Shown here: positions 53,869 through 61,346 of the stretch, one piece after another | Numbering within the stretch: position 1 is the first letter of the stretch | Layout of the letters: each line of letters starts with the position of its first letter | Assembly (NCBI GenBank): GCA_934454145.1 | Contig: CAKSFT010000001.1 | Location: 62,001-126,000, forward strand | Direction of reading: 5' to 3' | Origin: an uncultured Clostridia bacterium | GTDB taxonomy: Bacteria; Bacillota; Clostridia; UBA1381 | Length of the DNA stretch: 64,000 nt | Notes under the pieces: model-generated | What the model was told of the DNA's origin: nothing | Seen by the model: the letters and a program-made list of their open reading frames with translations, nothing else | Databases searched by the model: none | Made by a program: the position numbers and the translations under genes

Positions 53869-55410
53869 ATGGAATTAACCTTAAGAGAAAAAATATGCCA
53901 GTCGGTAATAATAAAAGCCGAACCGGAGGCGCATATAAAGCAATTCGGGAGCATCGAAAACTTTATGAAAAAGTACCCAATCGGCGGCTTATTTGTCAGC
54001 GGTGAAATATGCCCGTACAATGAGGACAAAAAAGCGAGAGATAATGTGATTGCGGAATATCGTAAATATTCAAAAATACCCCTTTTGGTCTGCATGGACG
54101 GTGAAGACGGAGTAAATATAAGTATTGACGGCGCAATGCAGATGCCGGGACTCTCGGCGGTGGGCGCGGCAAACGATAAAAAATCCGCATATGACTATGC
54201 GGCGGCAATCGCAAAAGAAACGGCAGGAATAGGGATAAACTGGACATTTGCGCCGGTGTGTGATTTAATTCTCAATCCGCTGAACTTGGCTGTATCGCAA
54301 AGAACGCTCGGAGACGATGTTGAAAAAGCGTCCGTGCTTTTGCCCGAGTTGATACGCGGCTACCAAGAAAACGGGCTTTTGTGTACCGCAAAGCATTTCC
54401 CGGGTGACGGAGTGGATTACAGAAATCAGCACATTGTAAAATCTGAAAATTCACTCTCAAAAAAAGAATGGCTTGAAAAATCGGGGAGAATGTTTAAAAC
54501 CGCGATTGATGCGGGAGTTGATTCCATAATGGTCGGGCATATATCCTGTCCGTCGCTGCAAAATGATGCGGTGGACGGAATTTATCCGCCGGCAACGCTT
54601 TCATACGATCTGATGACGAAAGTTTTAAAAGAGGAGATGGGATTTTCGGGAGTAGTTGTTTCCGACGCTTTGGATATGGGCGGATTTTTGCGCTGGATAT
54701 ATGAACAGGATGAAGCCGAAGTTGAGTGTTTTAAAGCAGGGTGCGATATGCTTTTGTGGCCGCAATTGAGAGTCGTGGAACATATTTTGGAAAAGGTTGA
54801 GAGCGGCGAAATCCCGATGTCGCGCGTTGAGGACGCGGTTTCGAGAATTATGAAGATGAAAGAAAAGATAAAAAAGACCGAAAAGTGTGATGAGGCACAT
54901 GAATTTGCGCAACGGACAGTAGATGCGCTTTCAAAAAAAGGCACTTGTTTAATTAAAAATAATATAATCCCGATCAACGGAGAAAAGATTAAGAGAATAA
55001 GGCTTGTCGGCATAAGCACCGATGATAAAAGAAAAGAGCTGAACATTTTAAAAGACGAATTTGAAAAGCATGGAGCAAGCGTTGAGGTTTACACCGAATG
55101 GTGCAATTATCATGCGGACTTTTCGGATGTGAATAAAGATTATGATTTGCTGATATTTGCATATATGCTTGACAATCAGGTGCCGAACCCGATAGGCGCG
55201 CCTGCCGTAACAACGCATACATCACTTATTTTCGACCGCGACAAGACGATAATTGCAAGCTTTACATCGCCGTTTATTCTAAAGCAGTTCTGTGAAACGG
55301 CAAAAACATATGTAAACGGCTACATAGATGAAATATCTCTGAGAAATTTCGTAAAAGGTGTTTACGGAGAATTTGAGTTTAAAGGAAGTCCGGCAGTTAA
55401 GGTAATATAA
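53869..55410 (+). CDS. Glycoside hydrolase family 3 (NagZ-like) enzyme
   Basis: 513 residues, no signal peptide, so cytoplasmic. GH3 N-terminal TIM barrel with KHFPGDG (K175-H176) and the nucleophile motif VVSDALDMGG (Asp266), followed by a short alpha/beta C-terminal domain. In NagZ-type GH3 enzymes the general acid is an Asp-x-His dyad 12 and 14 residues into the KHFPG motif; here these positions are Asn186 and His188, so the Asp is replaced. Substrate could be a beta-N-acetylhexosaminide or beta-glucoside. GGAGG lies 7 nt before ATG 53869. Likely under the AraC at 52701. Confidence 0.9.
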   Translation: MELTLREKICQSVIIKAEPEAHIKQFGSIENFMKKYPIGGLFVSGEICPYNEDKKARDNVIAEYRKYSKIPLLVCMDGEDGVNISIDGAMQMPGLSAVGAANDKKSAYDYAAAIAKETAGIGINWTFAPVCDLILNPLNLAVSQRTLGDDVEKASVLLPELIRGYQENGLLCTAKHFPGDGVDYRNQHIVKSENSLSKKEWLEKSGRMFKTAIDAGVDSIMVGHISCPSLQNDAVDGIYPPATLSYDLMTKVLKEEMGFSGVVVSDALDMGGFLRWIYEQDEAEVECFKAGCDMLLWPQLRVVEHILEKVESGEIPMSRVEDAVSRIMKMKEKIKKTEKCDEAHEFAQRTVDALSKKGTCLIKNNIIPINGEKIKRIRLVGISTDDKRKELNILKDEFEKHGASVEVYTEWCNYHADFSDVNKDYDLLIFAYMLDNQVPNPIGAPAVTTHTSLIFDRDKTIIASFTSPFILKQFCETAKTYVNGYIDEISLRNFVKGVYGEFEFKGSPAVKVI

Positions 55411-55523
55411 AAAAAACTGTCTTTTATAAAAAATCAGGACATCAAAATAAAAGAAAAAGGGGGGAAAATATTTTTTTTGGCGGCAAGTAATTTTAATTTA
55501 TAAAAGAAAGGAATGTGAAAAAA

Positions 55524-56615
55524 ATGAAACAACACACAAAAAGAGTATTGAGCGTATTGACTGCTTTTGTTATGTGCCAAACATTTGCATTTAATGTTTC
55601 GGCTGATGAAGAATACCAAAGTTTGAGTATGGGGAGTATGCAGTCAGTATTTGAAAAAGGCGCTCAGCCGGTATATATAGAACCGGTGGCGTATGATGTG
55701 CAAGGCGTGGAGATGCAGATTAACGATCCTACGGCACTTAGTTATGCATCGAGTAACGAAAATGTTGTCAAGGTAAACGCAGACGGTCAGATGAGCTTTG
55801 TCGACTACGGCGTTGCGGTGGTGACGGCGGCATCCGGCGAAATAAGCACAAGCATGCTTGTCACGGTCACGCCGAACGAGTATACAAAAGCGGATTTTGA
55901 AACCGATTCGTGTTCGACCGACAATCCGAGAAACGGCGAAAAATCATTAAAGATTGCCGGCGAGATAATCACCTATTATGATCACAATTATTCTCCTGCA
56001 AAGGAGACGCAAGCGGCAAAACAAGAGTCGCTTATATGGGGTGCAAATGATAAAAAGAGCAACAATGTGTTGCAGGCATGGTTCTACGATAACGGACAAA
56101 CCGAAAATTCCGAGGCGGGAATAAGTTTTAAAAGGCATGAAAATTACTGCAATACCGGAGCGATTGGAATTATCAACGCTGCTGACACAACATATAAAAT
56201 ATCAAGCGTTAACGGACGATGGGATCAGATAGAGTATCCCAATCATATGACGAATGCGGCGGATACGGGGATTTTAAGAACACCGGGCTGGCATCAGGTA
56301 GCAATTGTGCAGAAGAATCTTTCGGGTGACGTTTTAAGTGATGACGGAGGCGATTCGAAATCGACAGGCTACACGGTATATCTGGACGGAAAAGAAGTAA
56401 CATCTAAGACAAGTACTGAAAACACAAAATACATTATTCTTGGTTATGCAGGTGCGACAGAGGGCAGCTGTGCATATTTTGACGACGCGTCACGTGCGGA
56501 GTATATGGCGCTGGAAAATGTGAACATCACAGCAGATGAGAATGACAGCGAACTTTTGACGGCAAATCTTACATACTACGGTACAACTGCATCGGCAAGC
56601 GTTACGGCAAGCTAA
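55524..56615 (+). CDS. Exported Big2/lectin-like protein, probably truncated
   Basis: 363 residues from ATG 55524 (AAAGGA 11 nt upstream; GTG 55515 is too close to it). Signal peptide (VLSVLTAFVMCQTFAFNVSA), a Big2-type Ig module (about 50-115: LSYASSNENVVKVNADGQMSFVDYGVAVVTA), then a lectin-like beta-sandwich (about 120-335: SLIWGANDKKSNNVLQAWFYDNG, GWHQVAIVQKNL, YTVYLDGKEV). The frame ends abruptly after ...TLTYYGTTASASVTAS in mid-pattern, with no anchor domain, right at the border with the restriction-modification genes. A longer ancestral protein cut there is likely but unproven. Confidence 0.75.
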   Translation: MKQHTKRVLSVLTAFVMCQTFAFNVSADEEYQSLSMGSMQSVFEKGAQPVYIEPVAYDVQGVEMQINDPTALSYASSNENVVKVNADGQMSFVDYGVAVVTAASGEISTSMLVTVTPNEYTKADFETDSCSTDNPRNGEKSLKIAGEIITYYDHNYSPAKETQAAKQESLIWGANDKKSNNVLQAWFYDNGQTENSEAGISFKRHENYCNTGAIGIINAADTTYKISSVNGRWDQIEYPNHMTNAADTGILRTPGWHQVAIVQKNLSGDVLSDDGGDSKSTGYTVYLDGKEVTSKTSTENTKYIILGYAGATEGSCAYFDDASRAEYMALENVNITADENDSELLTANLTYYGTTASASVTAS

Positions 56616-56622
56616 GGAAGGC

Positions 56623-56730
56623 ATGGACAAACTAAACCTTACGAGTGACAGAGCTGACCGCCTGTTCATTCAGAGCCGAATCACACATCAGTACCTCAAT
56701 CAGTATAATGCCACTTATCCTGCGGCATAA
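56623..56730 (+). CDS. Small ORF before hsdM (35 aa)
   Basis: ATG at 56623-56625 to TAA at 56728-56730, 35 residues beginning MDKLNLTSDRADRLFIQSR. AAGGAAGG ends 1 nt before the ATG, too close for good initiation. It may be the tail of a lost gene (for example one belonging to the imported module) or a leader. Not recognised. Confidence 0.35.
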   Translation: MDKLNLTSDRADRLFIQSRITHQYLNQYNATYPAA

Positions 56731-56744
56731 AAGGAGACACAGTT

Positions 56745-58385
56745 ATGATTATAGCAAACAATAAAACAATAAAGGAGAAAACTATCGAGCTAATTGATGC
56801 TCTAAAGTCCACTTGCCAGACCTACGGTATGGGCAATGACGGCAACGAGTACAAAATCATCACGCAGGTTTTCCTGTACAAGTTCATAAACGATAAATTT
56901 GGGTACGAGGTCAAGAAAATCAACTCAAAGCTTGCCAATGCCCCTAAGTGGGAAATTGCGTATGCTGAAATGAGCGAGGACGAACGACTTGATATTTTAG
57001 ATGAACTGTCAGCCGACGTGCCACAGCTCTACCCTGAACATCTGATTTCAAACCTTTGGAATCAGCAGAGCAAGGGCGATTTTGACCTTATCTTTGATAG
57101 CACCATGACGGATATTGCCGACAAGAACATGGCTATCTTTGCTACTCAAACTACGCAGAACACCAAAATACCGCTTTTTGAAAAGCTAACCCAATATGTT
57201 ACAGACGAGGCTCAGCGTGCTCTGTTCGCTCGTGCTTTGGTCGATAAGCTTGTAAACTTCTCTTTTGAAGAAGCATTTCACGAACACTACGACTTCTTTG
57301 CGGCTATCTTTGAGTACCTTATCAAAGATTACAACACCGCAGGCGGTGGCAAATATGCGGAGTATTATACCCCTCATTCTATCGCCACTATTATGGCTCG
57401 ACTGCTCGTAGGCGACAGCTCCGATTTGCATAGCATCGAGTGTTATGACCCATCTGCAGGTACGGGAACTCTGCTTATGGCACTCAGCCATCAAATCGGC
57501 GAGGAACGTTGTACTATATTTGCACAGGACATTTCACAGCGAAGCAATAAGATGTTGAAGCTCAACTTGATTTTGAACGGATTGGTTTCATCTCTTGACC
57601 ATGCTATCCAGGGCGACACCTTGGTAGCTCCATACCACAAAAGTGACAATGGGCAAGAATTGAGAACCTTTGATTTCGTTGTTTCCAACCCTCCGTTCAA
57701 GATGGATTTCTCGGATACAAGAGAAAAAATTGCTGCTATGCCTGCTCGCTTTTGGGCCGGTGTTCCAAAGGTTCCTGCGAAGAAAAAAGAAAGTATGGCG
57801 ATTTACACCTGTTTCATTCAGCATGTTATCAACTCTTTGAAGAAAAACGGAAAAGGTGCAATCGTTATCCCGACCGGCTTTATCACTTCCAAGAGCGGAG
57901 TTGAGAACAAGATTCTTAAGCATATCGTTGATGAGAAAATTGTTTACGGCTGTGTAAGTATGCCGTCCAATGTTTTTGCTACAACCGGCACTAATGTATC
58001 AGTTCTGTTTTTTGACAATTCCAGAACGACAGAAAAGGTCGTGCTTATTGATGCTTCCAAAATGGGCGAGGAATACAAAGACGGAAACAATCAGAAACGT
58101 CGTCTGCGTGATTTCGAGATTGAGCAGATTGTCTCCACCTTCCAGAATAAAGAGGCTGTTGATGATTTCTCCGTTGCTGTTACATACGATGAAATCAAAG
58201 CAAAAAAATACTCTCTTGCTGCAGGTCAGTATTTCGATGTAAAAATCGACTATGTGGAACTGACGCAGGACGAGTTCAACGCAAAGATGGCAGAATACAC
58301 CGAGAATCTGCAAAAATTCTTTGCCGAAGGCAACGCACTCCAAGTCGAGATTATGGAGCAGTTGAATAAGGTGAAGTATGAGTAA
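56745..58385 (+). CDS. hsdM: Type I restriction-modification DNA methyltransferase subunit
   Basis: Adenine-N6 methyltransferase subunit of a type I system. 546 residues. The N-terminal helical domain is followed by the N12-class methyltransferase fold: YYTPHSIATIMARLL, motif I DPSAGTGTLL (about 235-244), and catalytic motif IV NPPF (about 315). AAAGGAG lies 9 nt before ATG 56745. It overlaps hsdS by 8 nt. Codon choice looks different by eye from the flanking SLH genes, which fits transfer. No hsdR is visible on either side, so restriction activity cannot be assumed. Confidence 0.95.
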   Translation: MIIANNKTIKEKTIELIDALKSTCQTYGMGNDGNEYKIITQVFLYKFINDKFGYEVKKINSKLANAPKWEIAYAEMSEDERLDILDELSADVPQLYPEHLISNLWNQQSKGDFDLIFDSTMTDIADKNMAIFATQTTQNTKIPLFEKLTQYVTDEAQRALFARALVDKLVNFSFEEAFHEHYDFFAAIFEYLIKDYNTAGGGKYAEYYTPHSIATIMARLLVGDSSDLHSIECYDPSAGTGTLLMALSHQIGEERCTIFAQDISQRSNKMLKLNLILNGLVSSLDHAIQGDTLVAPYHKSDNGQELRTFDFVVSNPPFKMDFSDTREKIAAMPARFWAGVPKVPAKKKESMAIYTCFIQHVINSLKKNGKGAIVIPTGFITSKSGVENKILKHIVDEKIVYGCVSMPSNVFATTGTNVSVLFFDNSRTTEKVVLIDASKMGEEYKDGNNQKRRLRDFEIEQIVSTFQNKEAVDDFSVAVTYDEIKAKKYSLAAGQYFDVKIDYVELTQDEFNAKMAEYTENLQKFFAEGNALQVEIMEQLNKVKYE

Positions 58386-58935
58386 ACTACACAAGTATGC
58401 CTTTGCAGACCTCTATGATATAGCTTCCGGTATTTCATCCACGAAAGAACAGGTAGGACACGGAGCACCCTTTGTTTCATTTAGCACCGTGTTTAACAAC
58501 TACTTCTTGCCCGATGAATTATCGGATTTGATGGATACTTCGGAACGTGAGCAAGAAACCTATTCTATAAAGAAAGGCGATATTCTTATCACCCGAACAA
58601 GTGAAACCGTGGATGAGCTTGCTATGAGCTGTGTTGCCCTAAAGGACTATCCAAGGGCAACACATAGTGGTTTTGTAAAAAGGCTTCGCCCAAAGACAAC
58701 AGGTATTGTCTATGATAAGTATATGGCATTCTTTCTTAGAAGCAAATATTTTCGTAAGGTCATCAACAGCAATACCATTATGACTCTCCGAGCGAGCTTC
58801 AATGAAGATATATTCTCTTTCCTTACCTTGTATCTTCCTGATTATGAGGAACAGGTAAAAATAGGAGATATGCTCTACAATATAGAAAGAAAAATCAGTA
58901 TTAATAAGAAAATAAATGATAATTTAGCGGCTTAG
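58378..58935 (+). CDS. hsdS: Type I specificity subunit, forward half (TRD1 + central repeat)
   Basis: 185 residues: one target-recognition domain (ISSTKEQVGHGAPFVSFSTVFNN, GDILITRTSETVDEL) ending in the coiled central region (LYNIERKISINKKINDNL). A full HsdS has two TRDs and about 400 residues. The frame is intact to NDNL and then stops two codons later, after the 14-bp inverted repeat. The missing half lies inverted just beyond (58932-59666, tail to tail with a 4-nt overlap). In this orientation the half protein could still dimerise into a specificity unit, as is known for some half-S proteins. Confidence 0.92.
   Translation: MSKLHKYAFADLYDIASGISSTKEQVGHGAPFVSFSTVFNNYFLPDELSDLMDTSEREQETYSIKKGDILITRTSETVDELAMSCVALKDYPRATHSGFVKRLRPKTTGIVYDKYMAFFLRSKYFRKVINSNTIMTLRASFNEDIFSFLTLYLPDYEEQVKIGDMLYNIERKISINKKINDNLAA
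58913..58926 (+). repeat. Left 14-bp inverted repeat of the hsdS switch
   Basis: TAAATGATAATTTA, encoding part of NDNL. Its exact inverse lies at 59649-59662. Recombination here would invert 58927-59648. Confidence 0.85.
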
Positions 58936-59666
58936 TCGCTGACAGTAGCTTGACCGTTCATCAGCATCGGCAAGAGCCAATCTCTCAAACGAATGAGTTC
59001 TTGATTTTCACAGATGTTTTTGCTTATTTGCGTATAAATGCCATTGGCTCTTTCGTGATAAAGTCTCAGAACCTCATCCGGTGGAATTACAAGTGCAATA
59101 CCTGCGAGGTCATCATTGTTTACCGCTTCTTGTGTAGCTCCGTGGGCAAGTGTATCCTTTAGAGTTTCAAAGTATGAGTGTTCAATAAAGAATGCAATGT
59201 ATTCAAAGGAGTATTCAGAACATTGCAAACCACAGAAACCTGTTGAAAGGATAGATTCTTCTATCAGCGGTTTCATAGCAGGGTTAAGATAAAGATGCTT
59301 TATACTCTTTTTCATTTTGGCAAACCACACGCTATTTTCTGTAGGCTGCATATTGGCACGACTTTCACGAGTTTCAAAATCAACTGTATTTCCGGTTGAA
59401 ATACTTGTGCCATTGACCTCTGCTGTGGCTAAATAGGTTTTCGTTGTAAATGGCATTACTCCAGGCTTGATAAATGAAGATAGCCTGTTCTTGAAAACTG
59501 TTTTTATCTGCCAATCAACAGGAATTGGATAAGATAGACCATTTGCAGATGCCATCTGGCCACCAGATGAACGGTATGGACTGCCGTCTTTGTTTGGAAA
59601 ATCAAACTGTGTAAACCAATAGTCATACATCAGCTTGAGTTGCTGCTGTAAATTATCATTTAACAT
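58932..59666 (-). CDS. hsdS: Type I specificity subunit, inverted half (central repeat + TRD2)
   Basis: 244 residues in the opposite direction to hsdM. It begins MLNDNLQQQLKLMYDYWFTQ, the normal continuation of the central coiled region of HsdS, then a second TRD (IPVDWQIKTVFKNRLSSFI..., MKKSIKHLYLNPAMKPLIE) and a terminal helix (NQELIRLRDWLLPMLMNGQA). No promoter or good RBS is apparent, so it is likely silent in this orientation. If the segment between the 14-bp repeats is inverted, NDNL of the forward half joins in frame to QQQLK here, giving a 421-residue HsdS. Confidence 0.9.
   Translation of the reverse strand: MLNDNLQQQLKLMYDYWFTQFDFPNKDGSPYRSSGGQMASANGLSYPIPVDWQIKTVFKNRLSSFIKPGVMPFTTKTYLATAEVNGTSISTGNTVDFETRESRANMQPTENSVWFAKMKKSIKHLYLNPAMKPLIEESILSTGFCGLQCSEYSFEYIAFFIEHSYFETLKDTLAHGATQEAVNNDDLAGIALVIPPDEVLRLYHERANGIYTQISKNICENQELIRLRDWLLPMLMNGQATVSD
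59649..59662 (-). repeat. Right 14-bp inverted repeat of the hsdS switch
   Basis: TAAATTATCATTTA on the plus strand, the exact inverse of 58913-58926, inside codons 2-6 of the inverted half. Confidence 0.85.
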
Positions 59667-59971
59667 ACAATACCCAACAATAAAAATCCGCCCTAAATTC
59701 TATTTTACTAACGGATTTAATCTAAAATTGTAAGTATTGATAATATATCAAGTTTAAAATTATATAATCCTGTTGGTATGAAAATGCCGAAAGGCTCTAT
59801 TTTAGTGCCTAAATTTATACATTAATGATTTTAAATCGAATTTGAGAAGTTATTAATTATTTTTTTCAATATTATCATAAAACGCTTGGCTTTTGCCTAA
59901 TTAAGAGTGATATATATACCAGACCTATAAATTTAACGATTACCCATAAATTTAACGATTACTACAAAAAC
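59667..59971. other. Intergenic region with tandem repeats
   Basis: AT-rich, no gene recognised on either strand. It contains two adjacent 19-bp direct repeats (59925-59943 and 59944-59962; core ATAAATTTAACGATTAC) close to the tRNA genes, possibly the scar or attachment sequence of the imported module. No recombinase was found. Confidence 0.6.
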
Positions 59972-60013
59972 GAGCAGTGCCGTCAAGAAGCCGGTTCATT
60001 GATGGCACTGCTC
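59972..60013 (-). terminator. Hairpin terminator after the tRNA genes (distal)
   Basis: 15-bp stem with one mismatch (GAGCAGTGCC-rich arm) and a 12-nt loop, followed on the minus strand by GTTTTTG. Confidence 0.7.
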
Positions 60014-60035
60014 ATTTTATGTTTATATATACGCA

Positions 60036-60077
60036 AACTCTCGCAAACACTGCATCACTGCAACATTTGCGAGAGTT
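60036..60077 (-). other. Hairpin after the tRNA genes (proximal)
   Basis: 12-bp perfect stem (AACTCTCGCAAA and its complement) with an 18-nt loop that itself contains the palindrome TGCATCACTGCA-like. It lies 50 nt past tRNA-Ala and lacks a strong T run. Confidence 0.55.
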
Positions 60078-60127
60078 CAAGGTAAAAGAAAAAGAGTAAC
60101 CATTCTATCAAAATAGTCACTCTTATT

Positions 60128-60203
60128 TGGTGGAGATATGGGGATTCGAACCCCAGACCTGTTACATGCGAAGCAACCGCTCTCCCAACTGAGCCATACC
60201 CCC
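60128..60203 (-). tRNA. tRNA-Ala (anticodon CGC)
   Basis: 76 nt with encoded CCA. The acceptor stem has the G3-U70 pair that marks alanine tRNAs; D arm GCTCAGTTGGGAGAGC; anticodon loop TTCGCAT gives CGC (codon GCG); T arm GGGGTTCGAATCCCC. Confidence 0.94.
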
Positions 60204-60211
60204 AAATATCA

Positions 60212-60243
60212 AACGCCGAAACACACTGTTCTGTTTCGGCGTT
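60212..60243 (-). other. Hairpin between the two tRNAs
   Basis: 12-bp perfect stem (AACGCCGAAACA and its complement) with an 8-nt loop. There is no T run, so it probably serves tRNA processing rather than termination. Confidence 0.6.
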
Positions 60244-60319
60244 GGCGCGCCCGGAGGGATTCGAACCCCCGGCCTAATGGTTCGTAGCCATTCACTCTAT
60301 CCAGCTGAGCTACGGGCGC
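60243..60319 (-). tRNA. tRNA-Arg (anticodon ACG)
   Basis: 77 nt with encoded CCA. Acceptor GCGCCCG pairs with CGGGCGC; D arm GCTCAGCTGGATAGAGT; anticodon loop CTACGAA gives ACG (read as ICG, arginine CGN codons); T arm GGGGGTTCGAATCCCTC. Confidence 0.95.
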
Positions 60320-60341
60320 ATATTCTTTAACAACAAAATAT

Positions 60342-60371
60342 ATTTTACCACAAACACCCACTGCTTGTCAA
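60342..60371 (-). promoter_or_regulatory. Promoter of the tRNA pair
   Basis: TTGACA (60366-60371), 18-nt spacer, TAAAAT (60342-60347) on the minus strand, 23 nt before tRNA-Arg. Confidence 0.68.
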
Positions 60372-60420
60372 GAACTTTTCTTCAAAAATTATACAAAATT
60401 TATACAATTACTAAAAAAAT

Positions 60421-61185
60421 TTATAAAATATTTGCATCGTCCTGTGCCGTACCCACCTGCCGTGCGCGCAGCTGCTGCGGCAAAGGTTCCTCGCAAATCA
60501 CACCCGTTATATCTTCAACATTACACAAATTATGAAAATATTTTTTCCCCACCTTGTCGTTTGCGCACATAAGATATGACTTTTTTGACTGCCGAATCAT
60601 TCTGCGGCGCACATAATTTTCGCTGTCCGAGATATCCGTCAATTCCCCGTCATAAGACAGTCCGCGGCATGAAAAAAAGGCAGCATCGGCATTAAACGCC
60701 CCCACGGTCTTATAACATTCTTCCCCTACCAAAGAACGGCACTCCGGCAAAAGCTCGCCTCCCGTGCATATTGCCTTTATGCCATATTCGCCCAGCTTTG
60801 CAAGGGTCTTGATGCCGCTGGTTATCACTGTGAGATGATTTTTGACCGCCAAATACGGCACAAGTGCATACGCGCTTGAAGAAGCGTCCAAAAAAATTAC
60901 GTCGTAATCGTGTATGCAATTTATTGCAATCTTTGCCATTTCAACTTTTGCGTTGCTTTGTTCAAGTTCGCGTATCACAAACGGAATTTTCATTGCGGAA
61001 ATGCTGTTCTGTTCAATCATTGCGCCGCCATGAATCCGCCTTATCAGCTGTTGTTTTTCAAGGCTCAGCAAATCGCGCCGCACAGACGACTCACTTGAAA
61101 ACAATACGGCAGACAATTCCTTCACCGTCACGCGTTTTTTTGCAAGCAAAATTTTTAATATTTCTTTTTCGCGTTCTTTGTTCAT
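60421..61185 (-). CDS. DeoR/GlpR-family transcriptional regulator
   Basis: 254 residues. The N-terminal winged helix (RVTVKELSAVLFSSESSVRRDLLSLEKQQLIRRIHGGA, about 18-56) is diagnostic of DeoR regulators. The C-terminal DeoRC sensor domain (about 75-235) has VIFLDASSSAYALVPYL, ITSGIKTL, CTGGELLPECRSLVG and FFSCRGLSYDGELTDIS, a fold that binds sugar phosphates. Divergent from a PHP phosphatase with a long inverted repeat in between, so it probably controls that gene and itself. Inducer unknown. Confidence 0.93.
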   Translation of the reverse strand: MNKEREKEILKILLAKKRVTVKELSAVLFSSESSVRRDLLSLEKQQLIRRIHGGAMIEQNSISAMKIPFVIRELEQSNAKVEMAKIAINCIHDYDVIFLDASSSAYALVPYLAVKNHLTVITSGIKTLAKLGEYGIKAICTGGELLPECRSLVGEECYKTVGAFNADAAFFSCRGLSYDGELTDISDSENYVRRRMIRQSKKSYLMCANDKVGKKYFHNLCNVEDITGVICEEPLPQQLRARQVGTAQDDANIL

Positions 61186-61244
61186 ATATCCTCCATTTAA
61201 CCCTCAAAACATTCAAAAATATGATTATATTACCGTTTTTTGTG

Positions 61245-61311
61245 AAAAATATTGACTTGTTGACCGTTTTAATCTATTATATAACTGATTCAAATAAATG
61301 TCAATATTTTT
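61245..61311. promoter_or_regulatory. Inverted-repeat operator between deoR-type and PHP genes
   Basis: Perfect 12-bp arms AAAAATATTGAC (61245-61256) and GTCAATATTTTT (61300-61311), 43 bp apart. The left arm contains the -35 of the plus-strand promoter and the right arm lies just after its start site. Best explained as the binding sites of the adjacent DeoR-type repressor. Confidence 0.68.
61252..61280 (+). promoter_or_regulatory. Promoter of the PHP phosphatase gene
   Basis: TTGACT (61252-61257), 17-nt spacer, TATTAT (61275-61280), embedded in the operator described for 61245-61311. Confidence 0.7.
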
Positions 61312-61346
61312 GCTCAAGTAAGACATGATTAACAGGGAGGATAATT

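Noticed and set aside
58932..59666. Independent minus-strand gene rather than the inverted half of hsdS
   Set aside because: It begins inside the central coiled region of HsdS at the inverted repeat and completes the forward half in frame, so a separate origin is less likely.
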